The notes beneath the pieces were generated by a model that worked only from the letters and a program-made list of their open reading frames with translations, had not been told where the DNA came from and searched no databases. Below, in pieces: positions 34,540 through 42,039 of a stretch of DNA of 64,000 bases. The position numbers were made by a program, and so were the translations under genes. Position 1 is the stretch's first letter; each line of letters begins with the position of its first letter. Source of the DNA: Flavobacterium ichthyis (lineage in GTDB: Bacteria; Bacteroidota; Bacteroidia; Flavobacteriales; Flavobacteriaceae); NCBI RefSeq assembly GCF_009915155.1, contig NZ_JAABLM010000007.1:1-64000 (forward strand). The letters are read 5' to 3'.

Positions 34540-34734
34540 GATGTAAGTTAATAATTTTAATTCTGGGGAATCAAAAAGGGGAAATTGTGTTTTGTGGTAT
34601 AAGGTCTGAATGGCGGTTTGATAAAAATACGTAAAAAGTTAAATTTTGGTTTATAAAAAATAAAAAAAATTGATTCGCCTAAATAAACAGTTTTTTGTTT
34701 TCAATTTTATAGGGTATTTTGTAACATTAATATT

Positions 34735-35403
34735 TTATATTAATCCGCGTGTTCTAGCTTCGGCAATTAAAGCTTCATCATCGTTACCTTTTATATTAAA
34801 TTGATCTTTTAAGTTGAGTTTTCTTTTTTCAATAGCACTTAAAGAAAGTGGCGTGTGCAAGGGTAAATTTTTGGTTTTGACGCCTCGAGATAAGTGATAC
34901 AAAATTTGCAAATCGAGTTCGTCAACATTAATGCCTATAGTTTTAGGTTGCGTAACAAATTTCATTACGGTTTGACTATAATACGTTTCTCCTTTAATAA
35001 TTTTATCAAAAGCTAATAACAATTCATCAAATGTGAGATCGTTTTTGATAATCAGCCCGTTAGGATTAATATTTTTAATAATATTATTTATTTTAAGCGA
35101 TTCAGTATGCATCGTTAATAATATTACTTTGCAATTTGGCTGTAAATTCTTGATTAGCTTAGCCAAATCTTCTCCTGAGAGGATATTTTTTTCAGGATAG
35201 GGTGGCATGCTAATGTCAAAAAATGCTACATCAAAGTTTGTTACTTGGGGATTTACTAAAATATCGTAACCAGATTTGCAGTTGTTTGCTTGTGTTGTCG
35301 AAAATTCGTATTCTGTGGGGTGGTAGCCTGCAATAGTATTCTTGTAAGCTTCGATGATGAATGGGTGGTCATCAACGATTAAAATGTTAATTTTTTTTGT
35401 CAT
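34735..35403 (-). CDS. LuxR-type response regulator
   Basis: A 222-residue regulator. The receiver is complete: ILIVDDHPF (Asp11, Asp12), VAFFDISMPP (phospho-acceptor Asp63), ILLTMH (Thr97) and LIIKNDLT (Lys120). The C-terminal output is a divergent LuxR/NarL helix-turn-helix (ILYHLSRGVKTKNLPL, SLSAIEKRKLNLKDQF, ARTRGLI). It is the partner of the TPR histidine kinase: the genes overlap by 17 bases. Target genes are unknown; the neighbouring repeat-protein gene is an obvious candidate. It ends without a close hairpin. Confidence 0.87.
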   Translation of the reverse strand: MTKKINILIVDDHPFIIEAYKNTIAGYHPTEYEFSTTQANNCKSGYDILVNPQVTNFDVAFFDISMPPYPEKNILSGEDLAKLIKNLQPNCKVILLTMHTESLKINNIIKNINPNGLIIKNDLTFDELLLAFDKIIKGETYYSQTVMKFVTQPKTIGINVDELDLQILYHLSRGVKTKNLPLHTPLSLSAIEKRKLNLKDQFNIKGNDDEALIAEARTRGLI

Positions 35404-37435
35404 CTTGTTGAGTTTGGGGATTAGGTACTTTGGGTATTGTCAATAAGATTGTGGTTCCTTTTTTAGGGGATGACTCAATGTGGATGTTACCGCCGCAAGA
35501 TTCGGCACGAGAAATCATATTTTGCAACCCTATTCCTTTGCTTTTTTTCTCTGGTGAAAATCCTTTTCCGTCATCTGAAACAGTTAGTAAAATCATATTA
35601 TCGTGGTTTTTTAAGTCGACAATAATATTGTTTGCGTTGGCATATTTATTAATGTTTTGTAATGATTCTTGAAGAATTCTATAAAGGTTAATTTTAATAT
35701 TGTTGTGTACTTTATCCCATGGTATTTCGGGATCAAAAGTAAAATCGAGGTGGGCCTCAGAAATATTTTCTTGTTGATCAATCAAGTTATTTACAATGCC
35801 CACAAAGTTATTATTGAGTGCAAATTTTTCACGGTTCAAATCATGAGAAATTTCGCGAATGTCTTGCTCTATAATTTTAAGTTCTTCTAAAAATTGTTTT
35901 CTGTTTTGAGCCGCTTCTTGGTCAATGCGTTTATTAAGACTATCTAGGTTTAATCTGGCACCGAATAATCGTCCTAAAATTCCGTCGTGAAGCTCTTGTG
36001 CAATTCTTTTTTTCTCAAAAATCCTTCCTTCCTCAATCTTCGACTGTTGAGATAGCATGAGACTATAAATTTCCTCATTTGCTTTTTGCTGGGCTTGTTT
36101 TAGGATAAGCTCGCGGGTTTTTGTTCGTTGGTTTTTGATGATAAATAGCAGCAATCCTATGAGCATTACAACTATAAAGATGTATAAAATTGTACGGTTT
36201 TGTTCAGTTAACCTGTCATTTTTCAGGATAATTTCATCAGTTTCAAATTCAATTCGGGCAAATTTTTCCTTGGCTTTGCGTTCAGCTTGTTGTAAGCTGT
36301 CGTTGAGTTTAATGTACTCTTCATTATAAGCAACTGCATTATTTTTATCGACCTTACCCAAGTTTTTTAAAGCACTTAAAATATCTTGGTGCACTTTAGT
36401 TTCACGCGAGGCACGTAAAGCTTCTTTTGCGTAATCAATTGATTTTGCGGTATCTCCTTCTGCCAAATAATATTCTGAGAGGTGAATGTTGCTGTAGATT
36501 GCATCTGTAAAATTCAAACTATCCCGAACTTTTAGGGATTGGTAAAACAGTTCTGGGAGATCTTTAGTATCGTTTAATTTGAACTTTGAATATGCCAAGT
36601 TATCCAATAAGGCTGCATATAGAATTGGCTTGTCAATCAGCAGACCTCTATCGTTTAATCCGTTTTGAAACATTTTTTTTGCTAAACCGAATTGTTCTTG
36701 TGCTTGATAAACACTTCCCAAATTATTAAGTGATGTTGATACCAAATGATACTCATTTTTTGAGTCGTTTTGGCGTGCAAGTTCCAAAGCCTTGGTATGA
36801 TATTCTATCGATTTTTGATAGTCTTGTAGCTCGAACGAAATAAATCCCAATACATTATTTGCCTCGTAAATCTTGTCTATTTGCTTAGTGTCTCGTAACG
36901 TATTTAACGCCTGAATCGCAGATACTTCTGCACCGTAATAATCTTTCTCGTAACTTTTGACTACAGCAATATTGATATAAACCTGTCCTAAATTAATTTG
37001 GTCACCAAATTTTTTATAAAGTTTTTCAGCTTTCCTGTAAAAAGTATAAGCGCTATCTTTACTTGCAGAAGATGAGTAAAAATCCCCTAAATAATTATAG
37101 GCTTTAGCGGTAGAAATGCTATCATTGTCGTCTATTGAACGTACTAAAACTTGCTTAGTACTTTCTTTGTAACCTTTGTAATCGTTTAGATTAAAAAAAC
37201 GATTAGCTACTCTAAAAAGGTTAACCCTATTTAGTGAATCATTTTGATTTTTGAGTAATAATTCAAAAGCTTTATTATTGCTTTCGAGCCGATCTTCACG
37301 AGAATAAGAAAGGTCAGTTGCCTTTTCTAATTGAATAGAAATACTATCTTGGACAGCCAAATCGCTACCATTTTTAGTACTATTAGAGCAACTAAAAGTA
37401 TAAAAAAGTATAAAAAGTAGGGAAATTCTTTTCAA
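35387..37435 (-). CDS. TPR-containing sensor histidine kinase, putative lipoprotein
   Basis: A 682-residue sensor. The start is TTG at 37435, because an upstream TTG (37456) is itself part of a TACATTTG promoter box. The chosen start gives MKRISLLFILFYTFSC, a lipoprotein signal. Then come about six TPR units (AKAYNYLGDFYSSSASKDSA; LNNLGSVYQAQEQFGLAKK), a coiled coil and one membrane helix (TILYIFIVVMLIGLLLFII). The kinase is of the HisKA_3 type: ELHDGILGRLFG (His about 483), ILQESLQNINKYAN (N box), DDGKGF and KGIGLQNM (G boxes). It faces the periplasm with the TPRs and probably signals to the overlapping LuxR-type regulator. Confidence 0.88.
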   Translation of the reverse strand: MKRISLLFILFYTFSCSNSTKNGSDLAVQDSISIQLEKATDLSYSREDRLESNNKAFELLLKNQNDSLNRVNLFRVANRFFNLNDYKGYKESTKQVLVRSIDDNDSISTAKAYNYLGDFYSSSASKDSAYTFYRKAEKLYKKFGDQINLGQVYINIAVVKSYEKDYYGAEVSAIQALNTLRDTKQIDKIYEANNVLGFISFELQDYQKSIEYHTKALELARQNDSKNEYHLVSTSLNNLGSVYQAQEQFGLAKKMFQNGLNDRGLLIDKPILYAALLDNLAYSKFKLNDTKDLPELFYQSLKVRDSLNFTDAIYSNIHLSEYYLAEGDTAKSIDYAKEALRASRETKVHQDILSALKNLGKVDKNNAVAYNEEYIKLNDSLQQAERKAKEKFARIEFETDEIILKNDRLTEQNRTILYIFIVVMLIGLLLFIIKNQRTKTRELILKQAQQKANEEIYSLMLSQQSKIEEGRIFEKKRIAQELHDGILGRLFGARLNLDSLNKRIDQEAAQNRKQFLEELKIIEQDIREISHDLNREKFALNNNFVGIVNNLIDQQENISEAHLDFTFDPEIPWDKVHNNIKINLYRILQESLQNINKYANANNIIVDLKNHDNMILLTVSDDGKGFSPEKKSKGIGLQNMISRAESCGGNIHIESSPKKGTTILLTIPKVPNPQTQQDDKKN

Positions 37436-37453
37436 CTTGAGGGCGTTTGCCGT

Positions 37454-37461
37454 CAAATGTA
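37454..37461 (-). promoter_or_regulatory. -7 box of the histidine kinase gene
   Basis: TACATTTG on the minus strand (37461-37454) fits TAnnTTTG. Its final TTG coincides with the most upstream possible start codon, which therefore cannot be used. Transcription is predicted near 37450, 15 bases before the TTG at 37435. The -33 region is T-rich without a clear TTTG. Confidence 0.45.
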
Positions 37462-37500
37462 AGAAAAAAATGAATGAAAAAATAAAATCTATTATAAAGA

Positions 37501-37527
37501 AAAAAGGTAGACAAATTGTCTACCTTT
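37501..37527 (-). terminator. Terminator of the repeat-protein gene
   Basis: AAAGGTAGACAA (37503-37514) and TTGTCTACCTTT (37516-37527) form a near-perfect palindrome, followed by T-rich sequence on the minus strand. It separates the repeat-protein gene from the kinase gene. Confidence 0.85.
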
Positions 37528-37551
37528 AGAATTCAATATTTTTCTACATTA

Positions 37552-37920
37552 CTAAGCTAAGTAAGTATCTAATTTTTTGTTTCCTCCTACTACTTGAGTT
37601 CCGCAACCGTTACCGCCACTTTCATTGCTGTAAGCGTAATCGTCTAATTTTTTATTCCCTCCAATTACTTGAGTTCCGCCTCCATTACCGCCACTTTCAT
37701 TACTGTAAGCGTAATCGTCTAATTTTTTATTCCCTCCAATTACTTGAGTTCCACCTCCATTACCGCCACTTTCATTACTGTAAGCGTAATCGTCTAATTT
37801 TTTATTTCCTCCAATTACTTGAGTTCCACCTCCATTACCGCCACTTTCACGGTAATTAGCATAATCATCTAATTTCTTGTTTCCACCTATCACCTGAGTT
37901 CCGCCTCCATTACCGCCACT
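37552..37920 (-). repeat. Five in-frame 75-bp tandem repeats
   Basis: Units 37920-37846, 37845-37771, 37770-37696, 37695-37621 and 37620-37552 (the last truncated). Units 2-4 differ at three positions in total, all synonymous (Gly GGA/GGG and GGC/GGT, Ser AGC/AGT), so the protein repeats are identical there. Such near-identity points to recent duplication or gene conversion with selection on the peptide. Confidence 0.9.
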
Positions 37921-38016
37921 CGTTTTGCCATCACCCTTTTCAATGTTGTCATTGTTGGTGAAAGATGTTAATACTACTAATGAAAATAATCCTAAAGTTA
38001 CAATAGCTTTTCTCAT
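37552..38016 (-). CDS. Secreted protein of five 25-residue tandem repeats, unknown function
   Basis: A 154-residue protein not assignable to a family. A Sec-type signal (MRKAIVTLGLFSLVVLTSFT) is followed by a short linker (residues 21-32) and five units starting at residues 33, 58, 83, 108 and 133. Each unit begins SGGNGGGTQVIGG and continues NKKLDDYAYSNE. Units 2-4 are identical in protein; the last is shorter (22 residues) and has NGCGTQVVGG with the only Cys. Repeats of 75 bp are exact in length. Composition (Gly, Asn, Asp, Lys) and repetition suggest a precursor cut into several peptides, or a flexible cell-surface protein. It lies between a LytTR regulator and a kinase/regulator pair and has its own terminator. 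Confidence 0.85.
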   Translation of the reverse strand: MRKAIVTLGLFSLVVLTSFTNNDNIEKGDGKTSGGNGGGTQVIGGNKKLDDYANYRESGGNGGGTQVIGGNKKLDDYAYSNESGGNGGGTQVIGGNKKLDDYAYSNESGGNGGGTQVIGGNKKLDDYAYSNESGGNGCGTQVVGGNKKLDTYLA

Positions 38017-38142
38017 GATTATGTTGTTTTTTTGGGTTACAATTGTGGTACTAAATGTTTTTTGAAAACGAAAGTTCTTTAACTTTCTCGGTGTAAAACT
38101 AAATACTTTGTATAAGAATTATCTTGCATTTTTCAGCCGTTT

Positions 38143-38172
38143 AGTAGATGACACAATTGTATGAGTAGATGA
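38143..38172. promoter_or_regulatory. Direct repeat upstream of the repeat-protein gene, possible LytTR site
   Basis: AGTAGATGA occurs at 38143-38151 and again at 38164-38172, a 21-bp period with a 12-base spacer. LytTR-family regulators bind pairs of 9-bp direct repeats with 12-13-base spacers. The bases do not match the published streptococcal or staphylococcal consensus, so this rests on architecture and position, 127 to 156 bases upstream of the start codon. Confidence 0.5.
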
Positions 38173-38197
38173 ACCGAATTTGAGAGAATTTGGAATT

Positions 38198-38989
38198 TTA
38201 TAATTCGCGGTAATTATGCTTTGCAATTAAATCAATGATATTTTCAATTGCTTCTTTATAAGATTTTGAAAAAGGGATTTTTTCATTTTTTACATAAATG
38301 AATGCATTTCCCATTTGAATACGCGAAATCTTCTCCATATTAACAATATAGCTGTTGTGAATTCGATGAAAATTTTTTGGAAGTATCTGCTCAAAGTGCT
38401 TTAAGGTTTTAAAAGCTGTGAGCGTTTCACCGTTTTCTAGGAAAATATCAGTAGAATTATTGTCTGCTTTTAAGTACAATACCTCGTCCGATTGAAAATA
38501 CCGGTAATCTCCATATGATTTTAGGCAAAATGTAAGCGGTTTTTCTTTGTTAGCCATAATTTCATCTTCAATTACCACAATAGGTTCTGTAGGTTCAATC
38601 GGCTGAACAATTTGGTTCTTTTTCTCCAATCTTAAAATTGCCTTTCTGATGTCTGTTTTTTGGTAAGGAAATAAGATGTAATCATGAACACCATATTTGA
38701 TGGCCTCAAATGCTTGATTAACATTCTTAGAGGTAACAAAAATCTCAGGTACCTTCAACAGGAAGCGATGGAGTTCGCTTATAAAATGGAGTGAGAGTTG
38801 GCTCTGGGATGTATTTGGAGTAATTTCGAGAAAAACAATTTGAGGTTTTTGCTCTAATACTAAGTCAATTCCGTCATTGAAGTTATGTGCATCACCCTTA
38901 AATTGAAGCTGTGGAAATGCATCGGCAATCCGACGAATTTCCATAACCCGATCTTGGTCATCGTTGATGATAACGTAGTGATACTTCAT
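38198..38989 (-). CDS. LytTR-family regulator with degenerate receiver domain
   Basis: A 263-residue DNA-binding protein. The C-terminal LytTR domain (from about residue 152) has VLYLKADNNSTDIFL and the diagnostic FHRIHNSYIVNMEKI. The N-terminal receiver-like fold has YHYVIINDDQDRV, but the phospho-acceptor position in IVFLEITPNT is Glu55, and the conserved Lys before Pro is Phe107 (YILFPYQ). Glu in that place mimics phosphorylation in many regulators, so it may be always active or use another signal. It is directly upstream of the secreted repeat-protein gene on the same strand and lacks an adjacent LytS-type kinase. Confidence 0.88.
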   Translation of the reverse strand: MKYHYVIINDDQDRVMEIRRIADAFPQLQFKGDAHNFNDGIDLVLEQKPQIVFLEITPNTSQSQLSLHFISELHRFLLKVPEIFVTSKNVNQAFEAIKYGVHDYILFPYQKTDIRKAILRLEKKNQIVQPIEPTEPIVVIEDEIMANKEKPLTFCLKSYGDYRYFQSDEVLYLKADNNSTDIFLENGETLTAFKTLKHFEQILPKNFHRIHNSYIVNMEKISRIQMGNAFIYVKNEKIPFSKSYKEAIENIIDLIAKHNYREL

Positions 38990-39303
38990 TAAATTGCTTT
39001 ACAAAATTTGTTTTTGGACTTCTTGCTGATGCAAGGGGAATTTTGTCAGAGCAATGGGGTTAAGCTATTTTTGTGGGAGTTGGGGAACTTGCACAAAAAT
39101 AACTGTTCTGGTAAATTACAATAATTAATTTTTTATAATTGCTAACTATTGTTAAATATTCTCCAAAAACAAATATAATTTTCTTGTTAAAATCAAAAAA
39201 GTTTTAAGGTAACAATACGTTAAAAAGCAATTATATTCGATAAACGGTATAAAAAAAGGCTTCATCTAGTGATGAAGCCTTTTACTTATTAATTTACTAA
39301 ATT
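38990..39303. other. Intergenic region upstream of the LytTR gene
   Basis: No gene is seen in these 314 bases. A small CTTGC/GCAAG hairpin (about 39028-39041) and AT-rich sequence precede the terminator of the next gene. No convincing TAnnTTTG promoter box for the LytTR gene was found. Confidence 0.5.
39252..39283 (-). terminator. Terminator of the 242-residue lipoprotein gene
   Basis: AAAAGGCTTCATC (39254-39266) and GATGAAGCCTTTT (39271-39283) form a perfect 13-bp stem with a TAGT loop and T run on the minus strand. Confidence 0.92.
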
Positions 39304-40032
39304 TTATCTATAGGTAAAGTTAAATGTTTCAGTTGAAGTTTCTCCACTATCATCAGTTACAACCATTGTAGCAGAAATTGGATAATTATCAGCATTATAG
39401 GCATAACTAGTTAACACCGTTGATACAATTTGTCCTTGCAAATTTTTAACAACTACTTTTGTTGTGTTATTTACGGGCAACATTGTTTTGGCCCTAACAA
39501 TTTCTTCAGGCAAGCTTTGCATATTCAAATTAAGTTCTACTCTATCTAAAACATCAATGACCCCAGCCGCTTTTAAAGTGTGATAGCCAAAAAATGGTTT
39601 GTTATCGTAAGTTACCTCCGCTCTGTATTCTTCGATATTTCCATTGTAATCTTCCTCAAATAGTCTCAACATTACTGGGTTACCTTTTGAATCATAATTT
39701 AAAACTTCGCCCACATCGTATGCTTGATATGGTGCCTGGTACAATTCTGCAATAGCAAATACATCGCCGTCGCCGGTAATATTTGTAAGATTATTATTTT
39801 CATAAACTAAAGCGCTACTTTCAGATCCGTTTTCCACGCTAATCACTTTACCAGAGGCGTCATAATTAAATACAATGGTTTCAGGACCATCAGTGCTTGA
39901 AGCATTTAATGTTCGAATGTATCTCGCCACAGCATTTCCATTGGCATCCTCAAATTCGTCGGAGTTAGATCCACTACATCCGGCTACCAATACCGTAGCC
40001 AAAATTGAAATTGATAATAAGGTTTTTTTCAT
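39304..40032 (-). CDS. Putative lipoprotein of unknown function
   Basis: A 242-residue protein with the lipoprotein signal MKKTLLSISILATVLVAGC and SGSNSDEFED after the Cys. The body has RHS/YD-like or DUF4595-like strand patterns: ETIVFNYDASGKVISVENG, LNYDSKGNPVMLRLFEED, TSYAYNADNYPISATMVV. Repeated Tyr-Asp-x2-Gly-x-Pro segments are typical of Bacteroidota surface lipoproteins annotated as DUF4595. The exact function is unknown. A TATATTTG box (40063-40056) about 25 bases upstream is its likely promoter. Confidence 0.75.
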   Translation of the reverse strand: MKKTLLSISILATVLVAGCSGSNSDEFEDANGNAVARYIRTLNASSTDGPETIVFNYDASGKVISVENGSESSALVYENNNLTNITGDGDVFAIAELYQAPYQAYDVGEVLNYDSKGNPVMLRLFEEDYNGNIEEYRAEVTYDNKPFFGYHTLKAAGVIDVLDRVELNLNMQSLPEEIVRAKTMLPVNNTTKVVVKNLQGQIVSTVLTSYAYNADNYPISATMVVTDDSGETSTETFNFTYR

Positions 40033-40055
40033 GTTAAAATAATATTAATTGATGC

Positions 40056-40088
40056 CAAATATATATTTTTTTCACAAAAAAGAAACAA
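40056..40088 (-). promoter_or_regulatory. Promoter of the 242-residue lipoprotein gene
   Basis: TTG (40088-40086) and TATATTTG (40063-40056) on the minus strand with a 22-base spacer. Predicted transcription start is near 40052. Confidence 0.45.
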
Positions 40089-40171
40089 TCTTTATAGATA
40101 AAATTAAAACGTAAAAAAACCGTCCTGAAAAATCTTCCTGACGGTTCTATATTTTCTGAAAATTTCCTGAA

Positions 40172-41713
40172 TTACATTTTCATTAACCAATGTTTCATTG
40201 AAACTTCTCGGTTGATAATATCTTTTAATTCAGAAATTTTTACGCGGTCCTGTTGCATCGTATCACGGTATCGAATAGTGACAGTTTCATCTTCTATGGT
40301 TTGATGGTCCACGGTAATGCAAAACGGAGTTCCTAAGGCGTCTTGTCTTCTATAACGTCTTCCTACTGCATCTTTTTCGTCGTAAGCCACATTAAACTCC
40401 CATCGTAAATCTTCAATTATTTTTTTGGCAACTTCAGGTAATCCATCTTTTTTAACCAATGGCAAAACGGCTGCTTTTGTTGGAGCTAAAACACTTGGCA
40501 ATTGTAATACTGTTCTGGTTGAACCATCTTCTAAAGTTTCCTCTTTTAACGAAGTTGCAAATACCGCTAAAAACATCCTGTCTAAACCTACCGAAGTTTC
40601 CACCACATAAGGCGTGTAATTTTTATTTTCTTCGGTGTCAAAATATTGCATTTTCTTACCGGAAAATTCTTCGTGTGCTTTTAAATCAAAATCTGTACGC
40701 GAGTGAATTCCTTCTAATTCTTTAAACCCAAAAGGAAAATTAAATTCAATATCCGCTGCAGCATTTGCATAATGTGCTAATTTTTCATGGTCGTGAAAAC
40801 GGTAATTGGCTTGACCCAAACCTAATGACAAATGCCAATTCAAGCGTGTAGTTTTCCAGTACTCGTACCATTTCATCTCGTCGCCTGGTTTTACAAAAAA
40901 TTGCATTTCCATTTGTTCAAATTCGCGCATGCGGAAGATAAACTGTCTTGCCACAATCTCGTTTCTAAAGGCTTTTCCAGTTTGTGCAATCCCAAAAGGA
41001 ATTTTCATCCTACCAGATTTTTGAACGTTTAAGAAGTTGACAAAAATTCCCTGAGCGGTTTCAGGTCGAAGGTATAAATCCATAGCATTCTCGGCAGAAG
41101 CTCCTAACTTAGTCCCAAACATTAGGTTAAATTGTTTTACATCTGTCCAATTTTTAGAGCCTGTTTCCGGATCGGCAATTTCTAATTCTTCGATTAAAGC
41201 TTTTACATCGGCGAGATTTTCAGTTTCTAATGAACGTGCCATTCTCTCCAAAATTTCTCTTTGTTTGGCTTTGTATTCTACCACTCTTGCATTAGTCCCG
41301 ATAAATTCTTGTTCGTTAAAAGCTTCACCGTATCTGGCTCGTGCTTTTTCGATTTCTTTTTGTGCTTTTTGATTTAATTTTTCGGCATAATCTTCAATTA
41401 AAACATCCGCACGATATCTTTTTTTAGAGTCTTTGTTGTCAATTAAAGGATCGTTGAAGGCATCCACATGTCCTGAAGCTTTCCAAGTTGTAGGATGCAT
41501 CAATATTGCGGCATCAATTCCTACAATATTTTCGTTCATCTGAACCATTGATTTCCACCAATATTCACGGATATTTTTTTTGAGTTCTACACCGTTTTGT
41601 GCATAATCGTAAACGGCGCTTAAACCGTCATAAATTTCGCTCGACGGAAATATAAATCCGTACTCTTTTGCATGCGAAATGATGTTCTTAAATTGATCGT
41701 CTTGTTTTGCCAT
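40172..41713 (-). CDS. glyS: Glycyl-tRNA synthetase, single-chain type
   Basis: A 513-residue class II synthetase of the eukaryote/archaea-like alpha2 type that charges tRNA-Gly. It starts MAKQDDQFKNIISHAKEYGF and shows GLSAVYDYAQNGVELKKNI, the motif 2 region RPETAQGIFVNFLNVQKS with FGIAQTGKAFRNEI, and motif 3 VETSVGLDRMFLAVF. An in-frame ATG 12 codons upstream lies beyond a promoter box and was rejected. The gene is monocistronic, as usual for synthetases. Confidence 0.95.
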   Translation of the reverse strand: MAKQDDQFKNIISHAKEYGFIFPSSEIYDGLSAVYDYAQNGVELKKNIREYWWKSMVQMNENIVGIDAAILMHPTTWKASGHVDAFNDPLIDNKDSKKRYRADVLIEDYAEKLNQKAQKEIEKARARYGEAFNEQEFIGTNARVVEYKAKQREILERMARSLETENLADVKALIEELEIADPETGSKNWTDVKQFNLMFGTKLGASAENAMDLYLRPETAQGIFVNFLNVQKSGRMKIPFGIAQTGKAFRNEIVARQFIFRMREFEQMEMQFFVKPGDEMKWYEYWKTTRLNWHLSLGLGQANYRFHDHEKLAHYANAAADIEFNFPFGFKELEGIHSRTDFDLKAHEEFSGKKMQYFDTEENKNYTPYVVETSVGLDRMFLAVFATSLKEETLEDGSTRTVLQLPSVLAPTKAAVLPLVKKDGLPEVAKKIIEDLRWEFNVAYDEKDAVGRRYRRQDALGTPFCITVDHQTIEDETVTIRYRDTMQQDRVKISELKDIINREVSMKHWLMKM

Positions 41714-41717
41714 ACTG

Positions 41718-41749
41718 CAAAAATAGAAAAAATTTAACGTAATTTTCAA
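41718..41749 (-). promoter_or_regulatory. Promoter of glyS with the -7 box abutting ATG
   Basis: On the minus strand TTG (41749-41747) is followed after 21 bases by TATTTTTG (41725-41718), then CAGT and ATG at 41713. Transcription starting four bases after the box would leave a one-base leader. The 15 bases across box and start codon are identical to those at rbfA. Confidence 0.55.
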
Positions 41750-41790
41750 TCGTCCAAATTTGGGGTTGTATTTTCTAGAAATTGCTTGTT

Positions 41791-41990
41791 TAATTCGTGA
41801 ATTTGTAGCGGTTTCTATCCACTAATGCACGAAATTTTCTTTTGCCTTTTATTTTTTACCACAGATTAAAAGATTTTTTTGATTCTCCGTTGGAATTTGG
41901 ACTCGAGCGGTTAGCGAACTGGCGAAGCCATTTTATTATTGGAATTTGTTTCTTCTGCAATTCGTGGCTTACATTTTTTCTGCATAGATT
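41791..41990. repeat. Second dispersed repeat type, copy 2
   Basis: Contains TTCGTGAATTTGTAGC, CCACTAATGCACG (41819-41831, identical to 48109-48121), AGATTAAAAGATTTTT (41863-41878, identical to 28464-28479) and GCAATTCGTGGC. It occupies the 326-base gap between the divergent glyS and comF. An open frame through it extends comF upstream, but has no ComF-like sequence and is judged non-coding. Confidence 0.5.
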
Positions 41991-42039
41991 ACATTATTTT
42001 TCATTAAATTTATTGCTGATTTACAAAGATTTACACGCC

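Noticed and set aside
37552..37920. CRISPR-like array of 75-bp repeats
   Set aside because: The five units are contiguous with no spacers, are a multiple of three, and are read through by one open frame with a signal peptide. They are coding repeats.
41842..42039. N-terminal 66-residue extension of comF
   Set aside because: This stretch is made of dispersed repeat sequence shared with other intergenic regions; ComF proteins begin at the zinc-finger region, as MKNYFFDLFFPKSC does.
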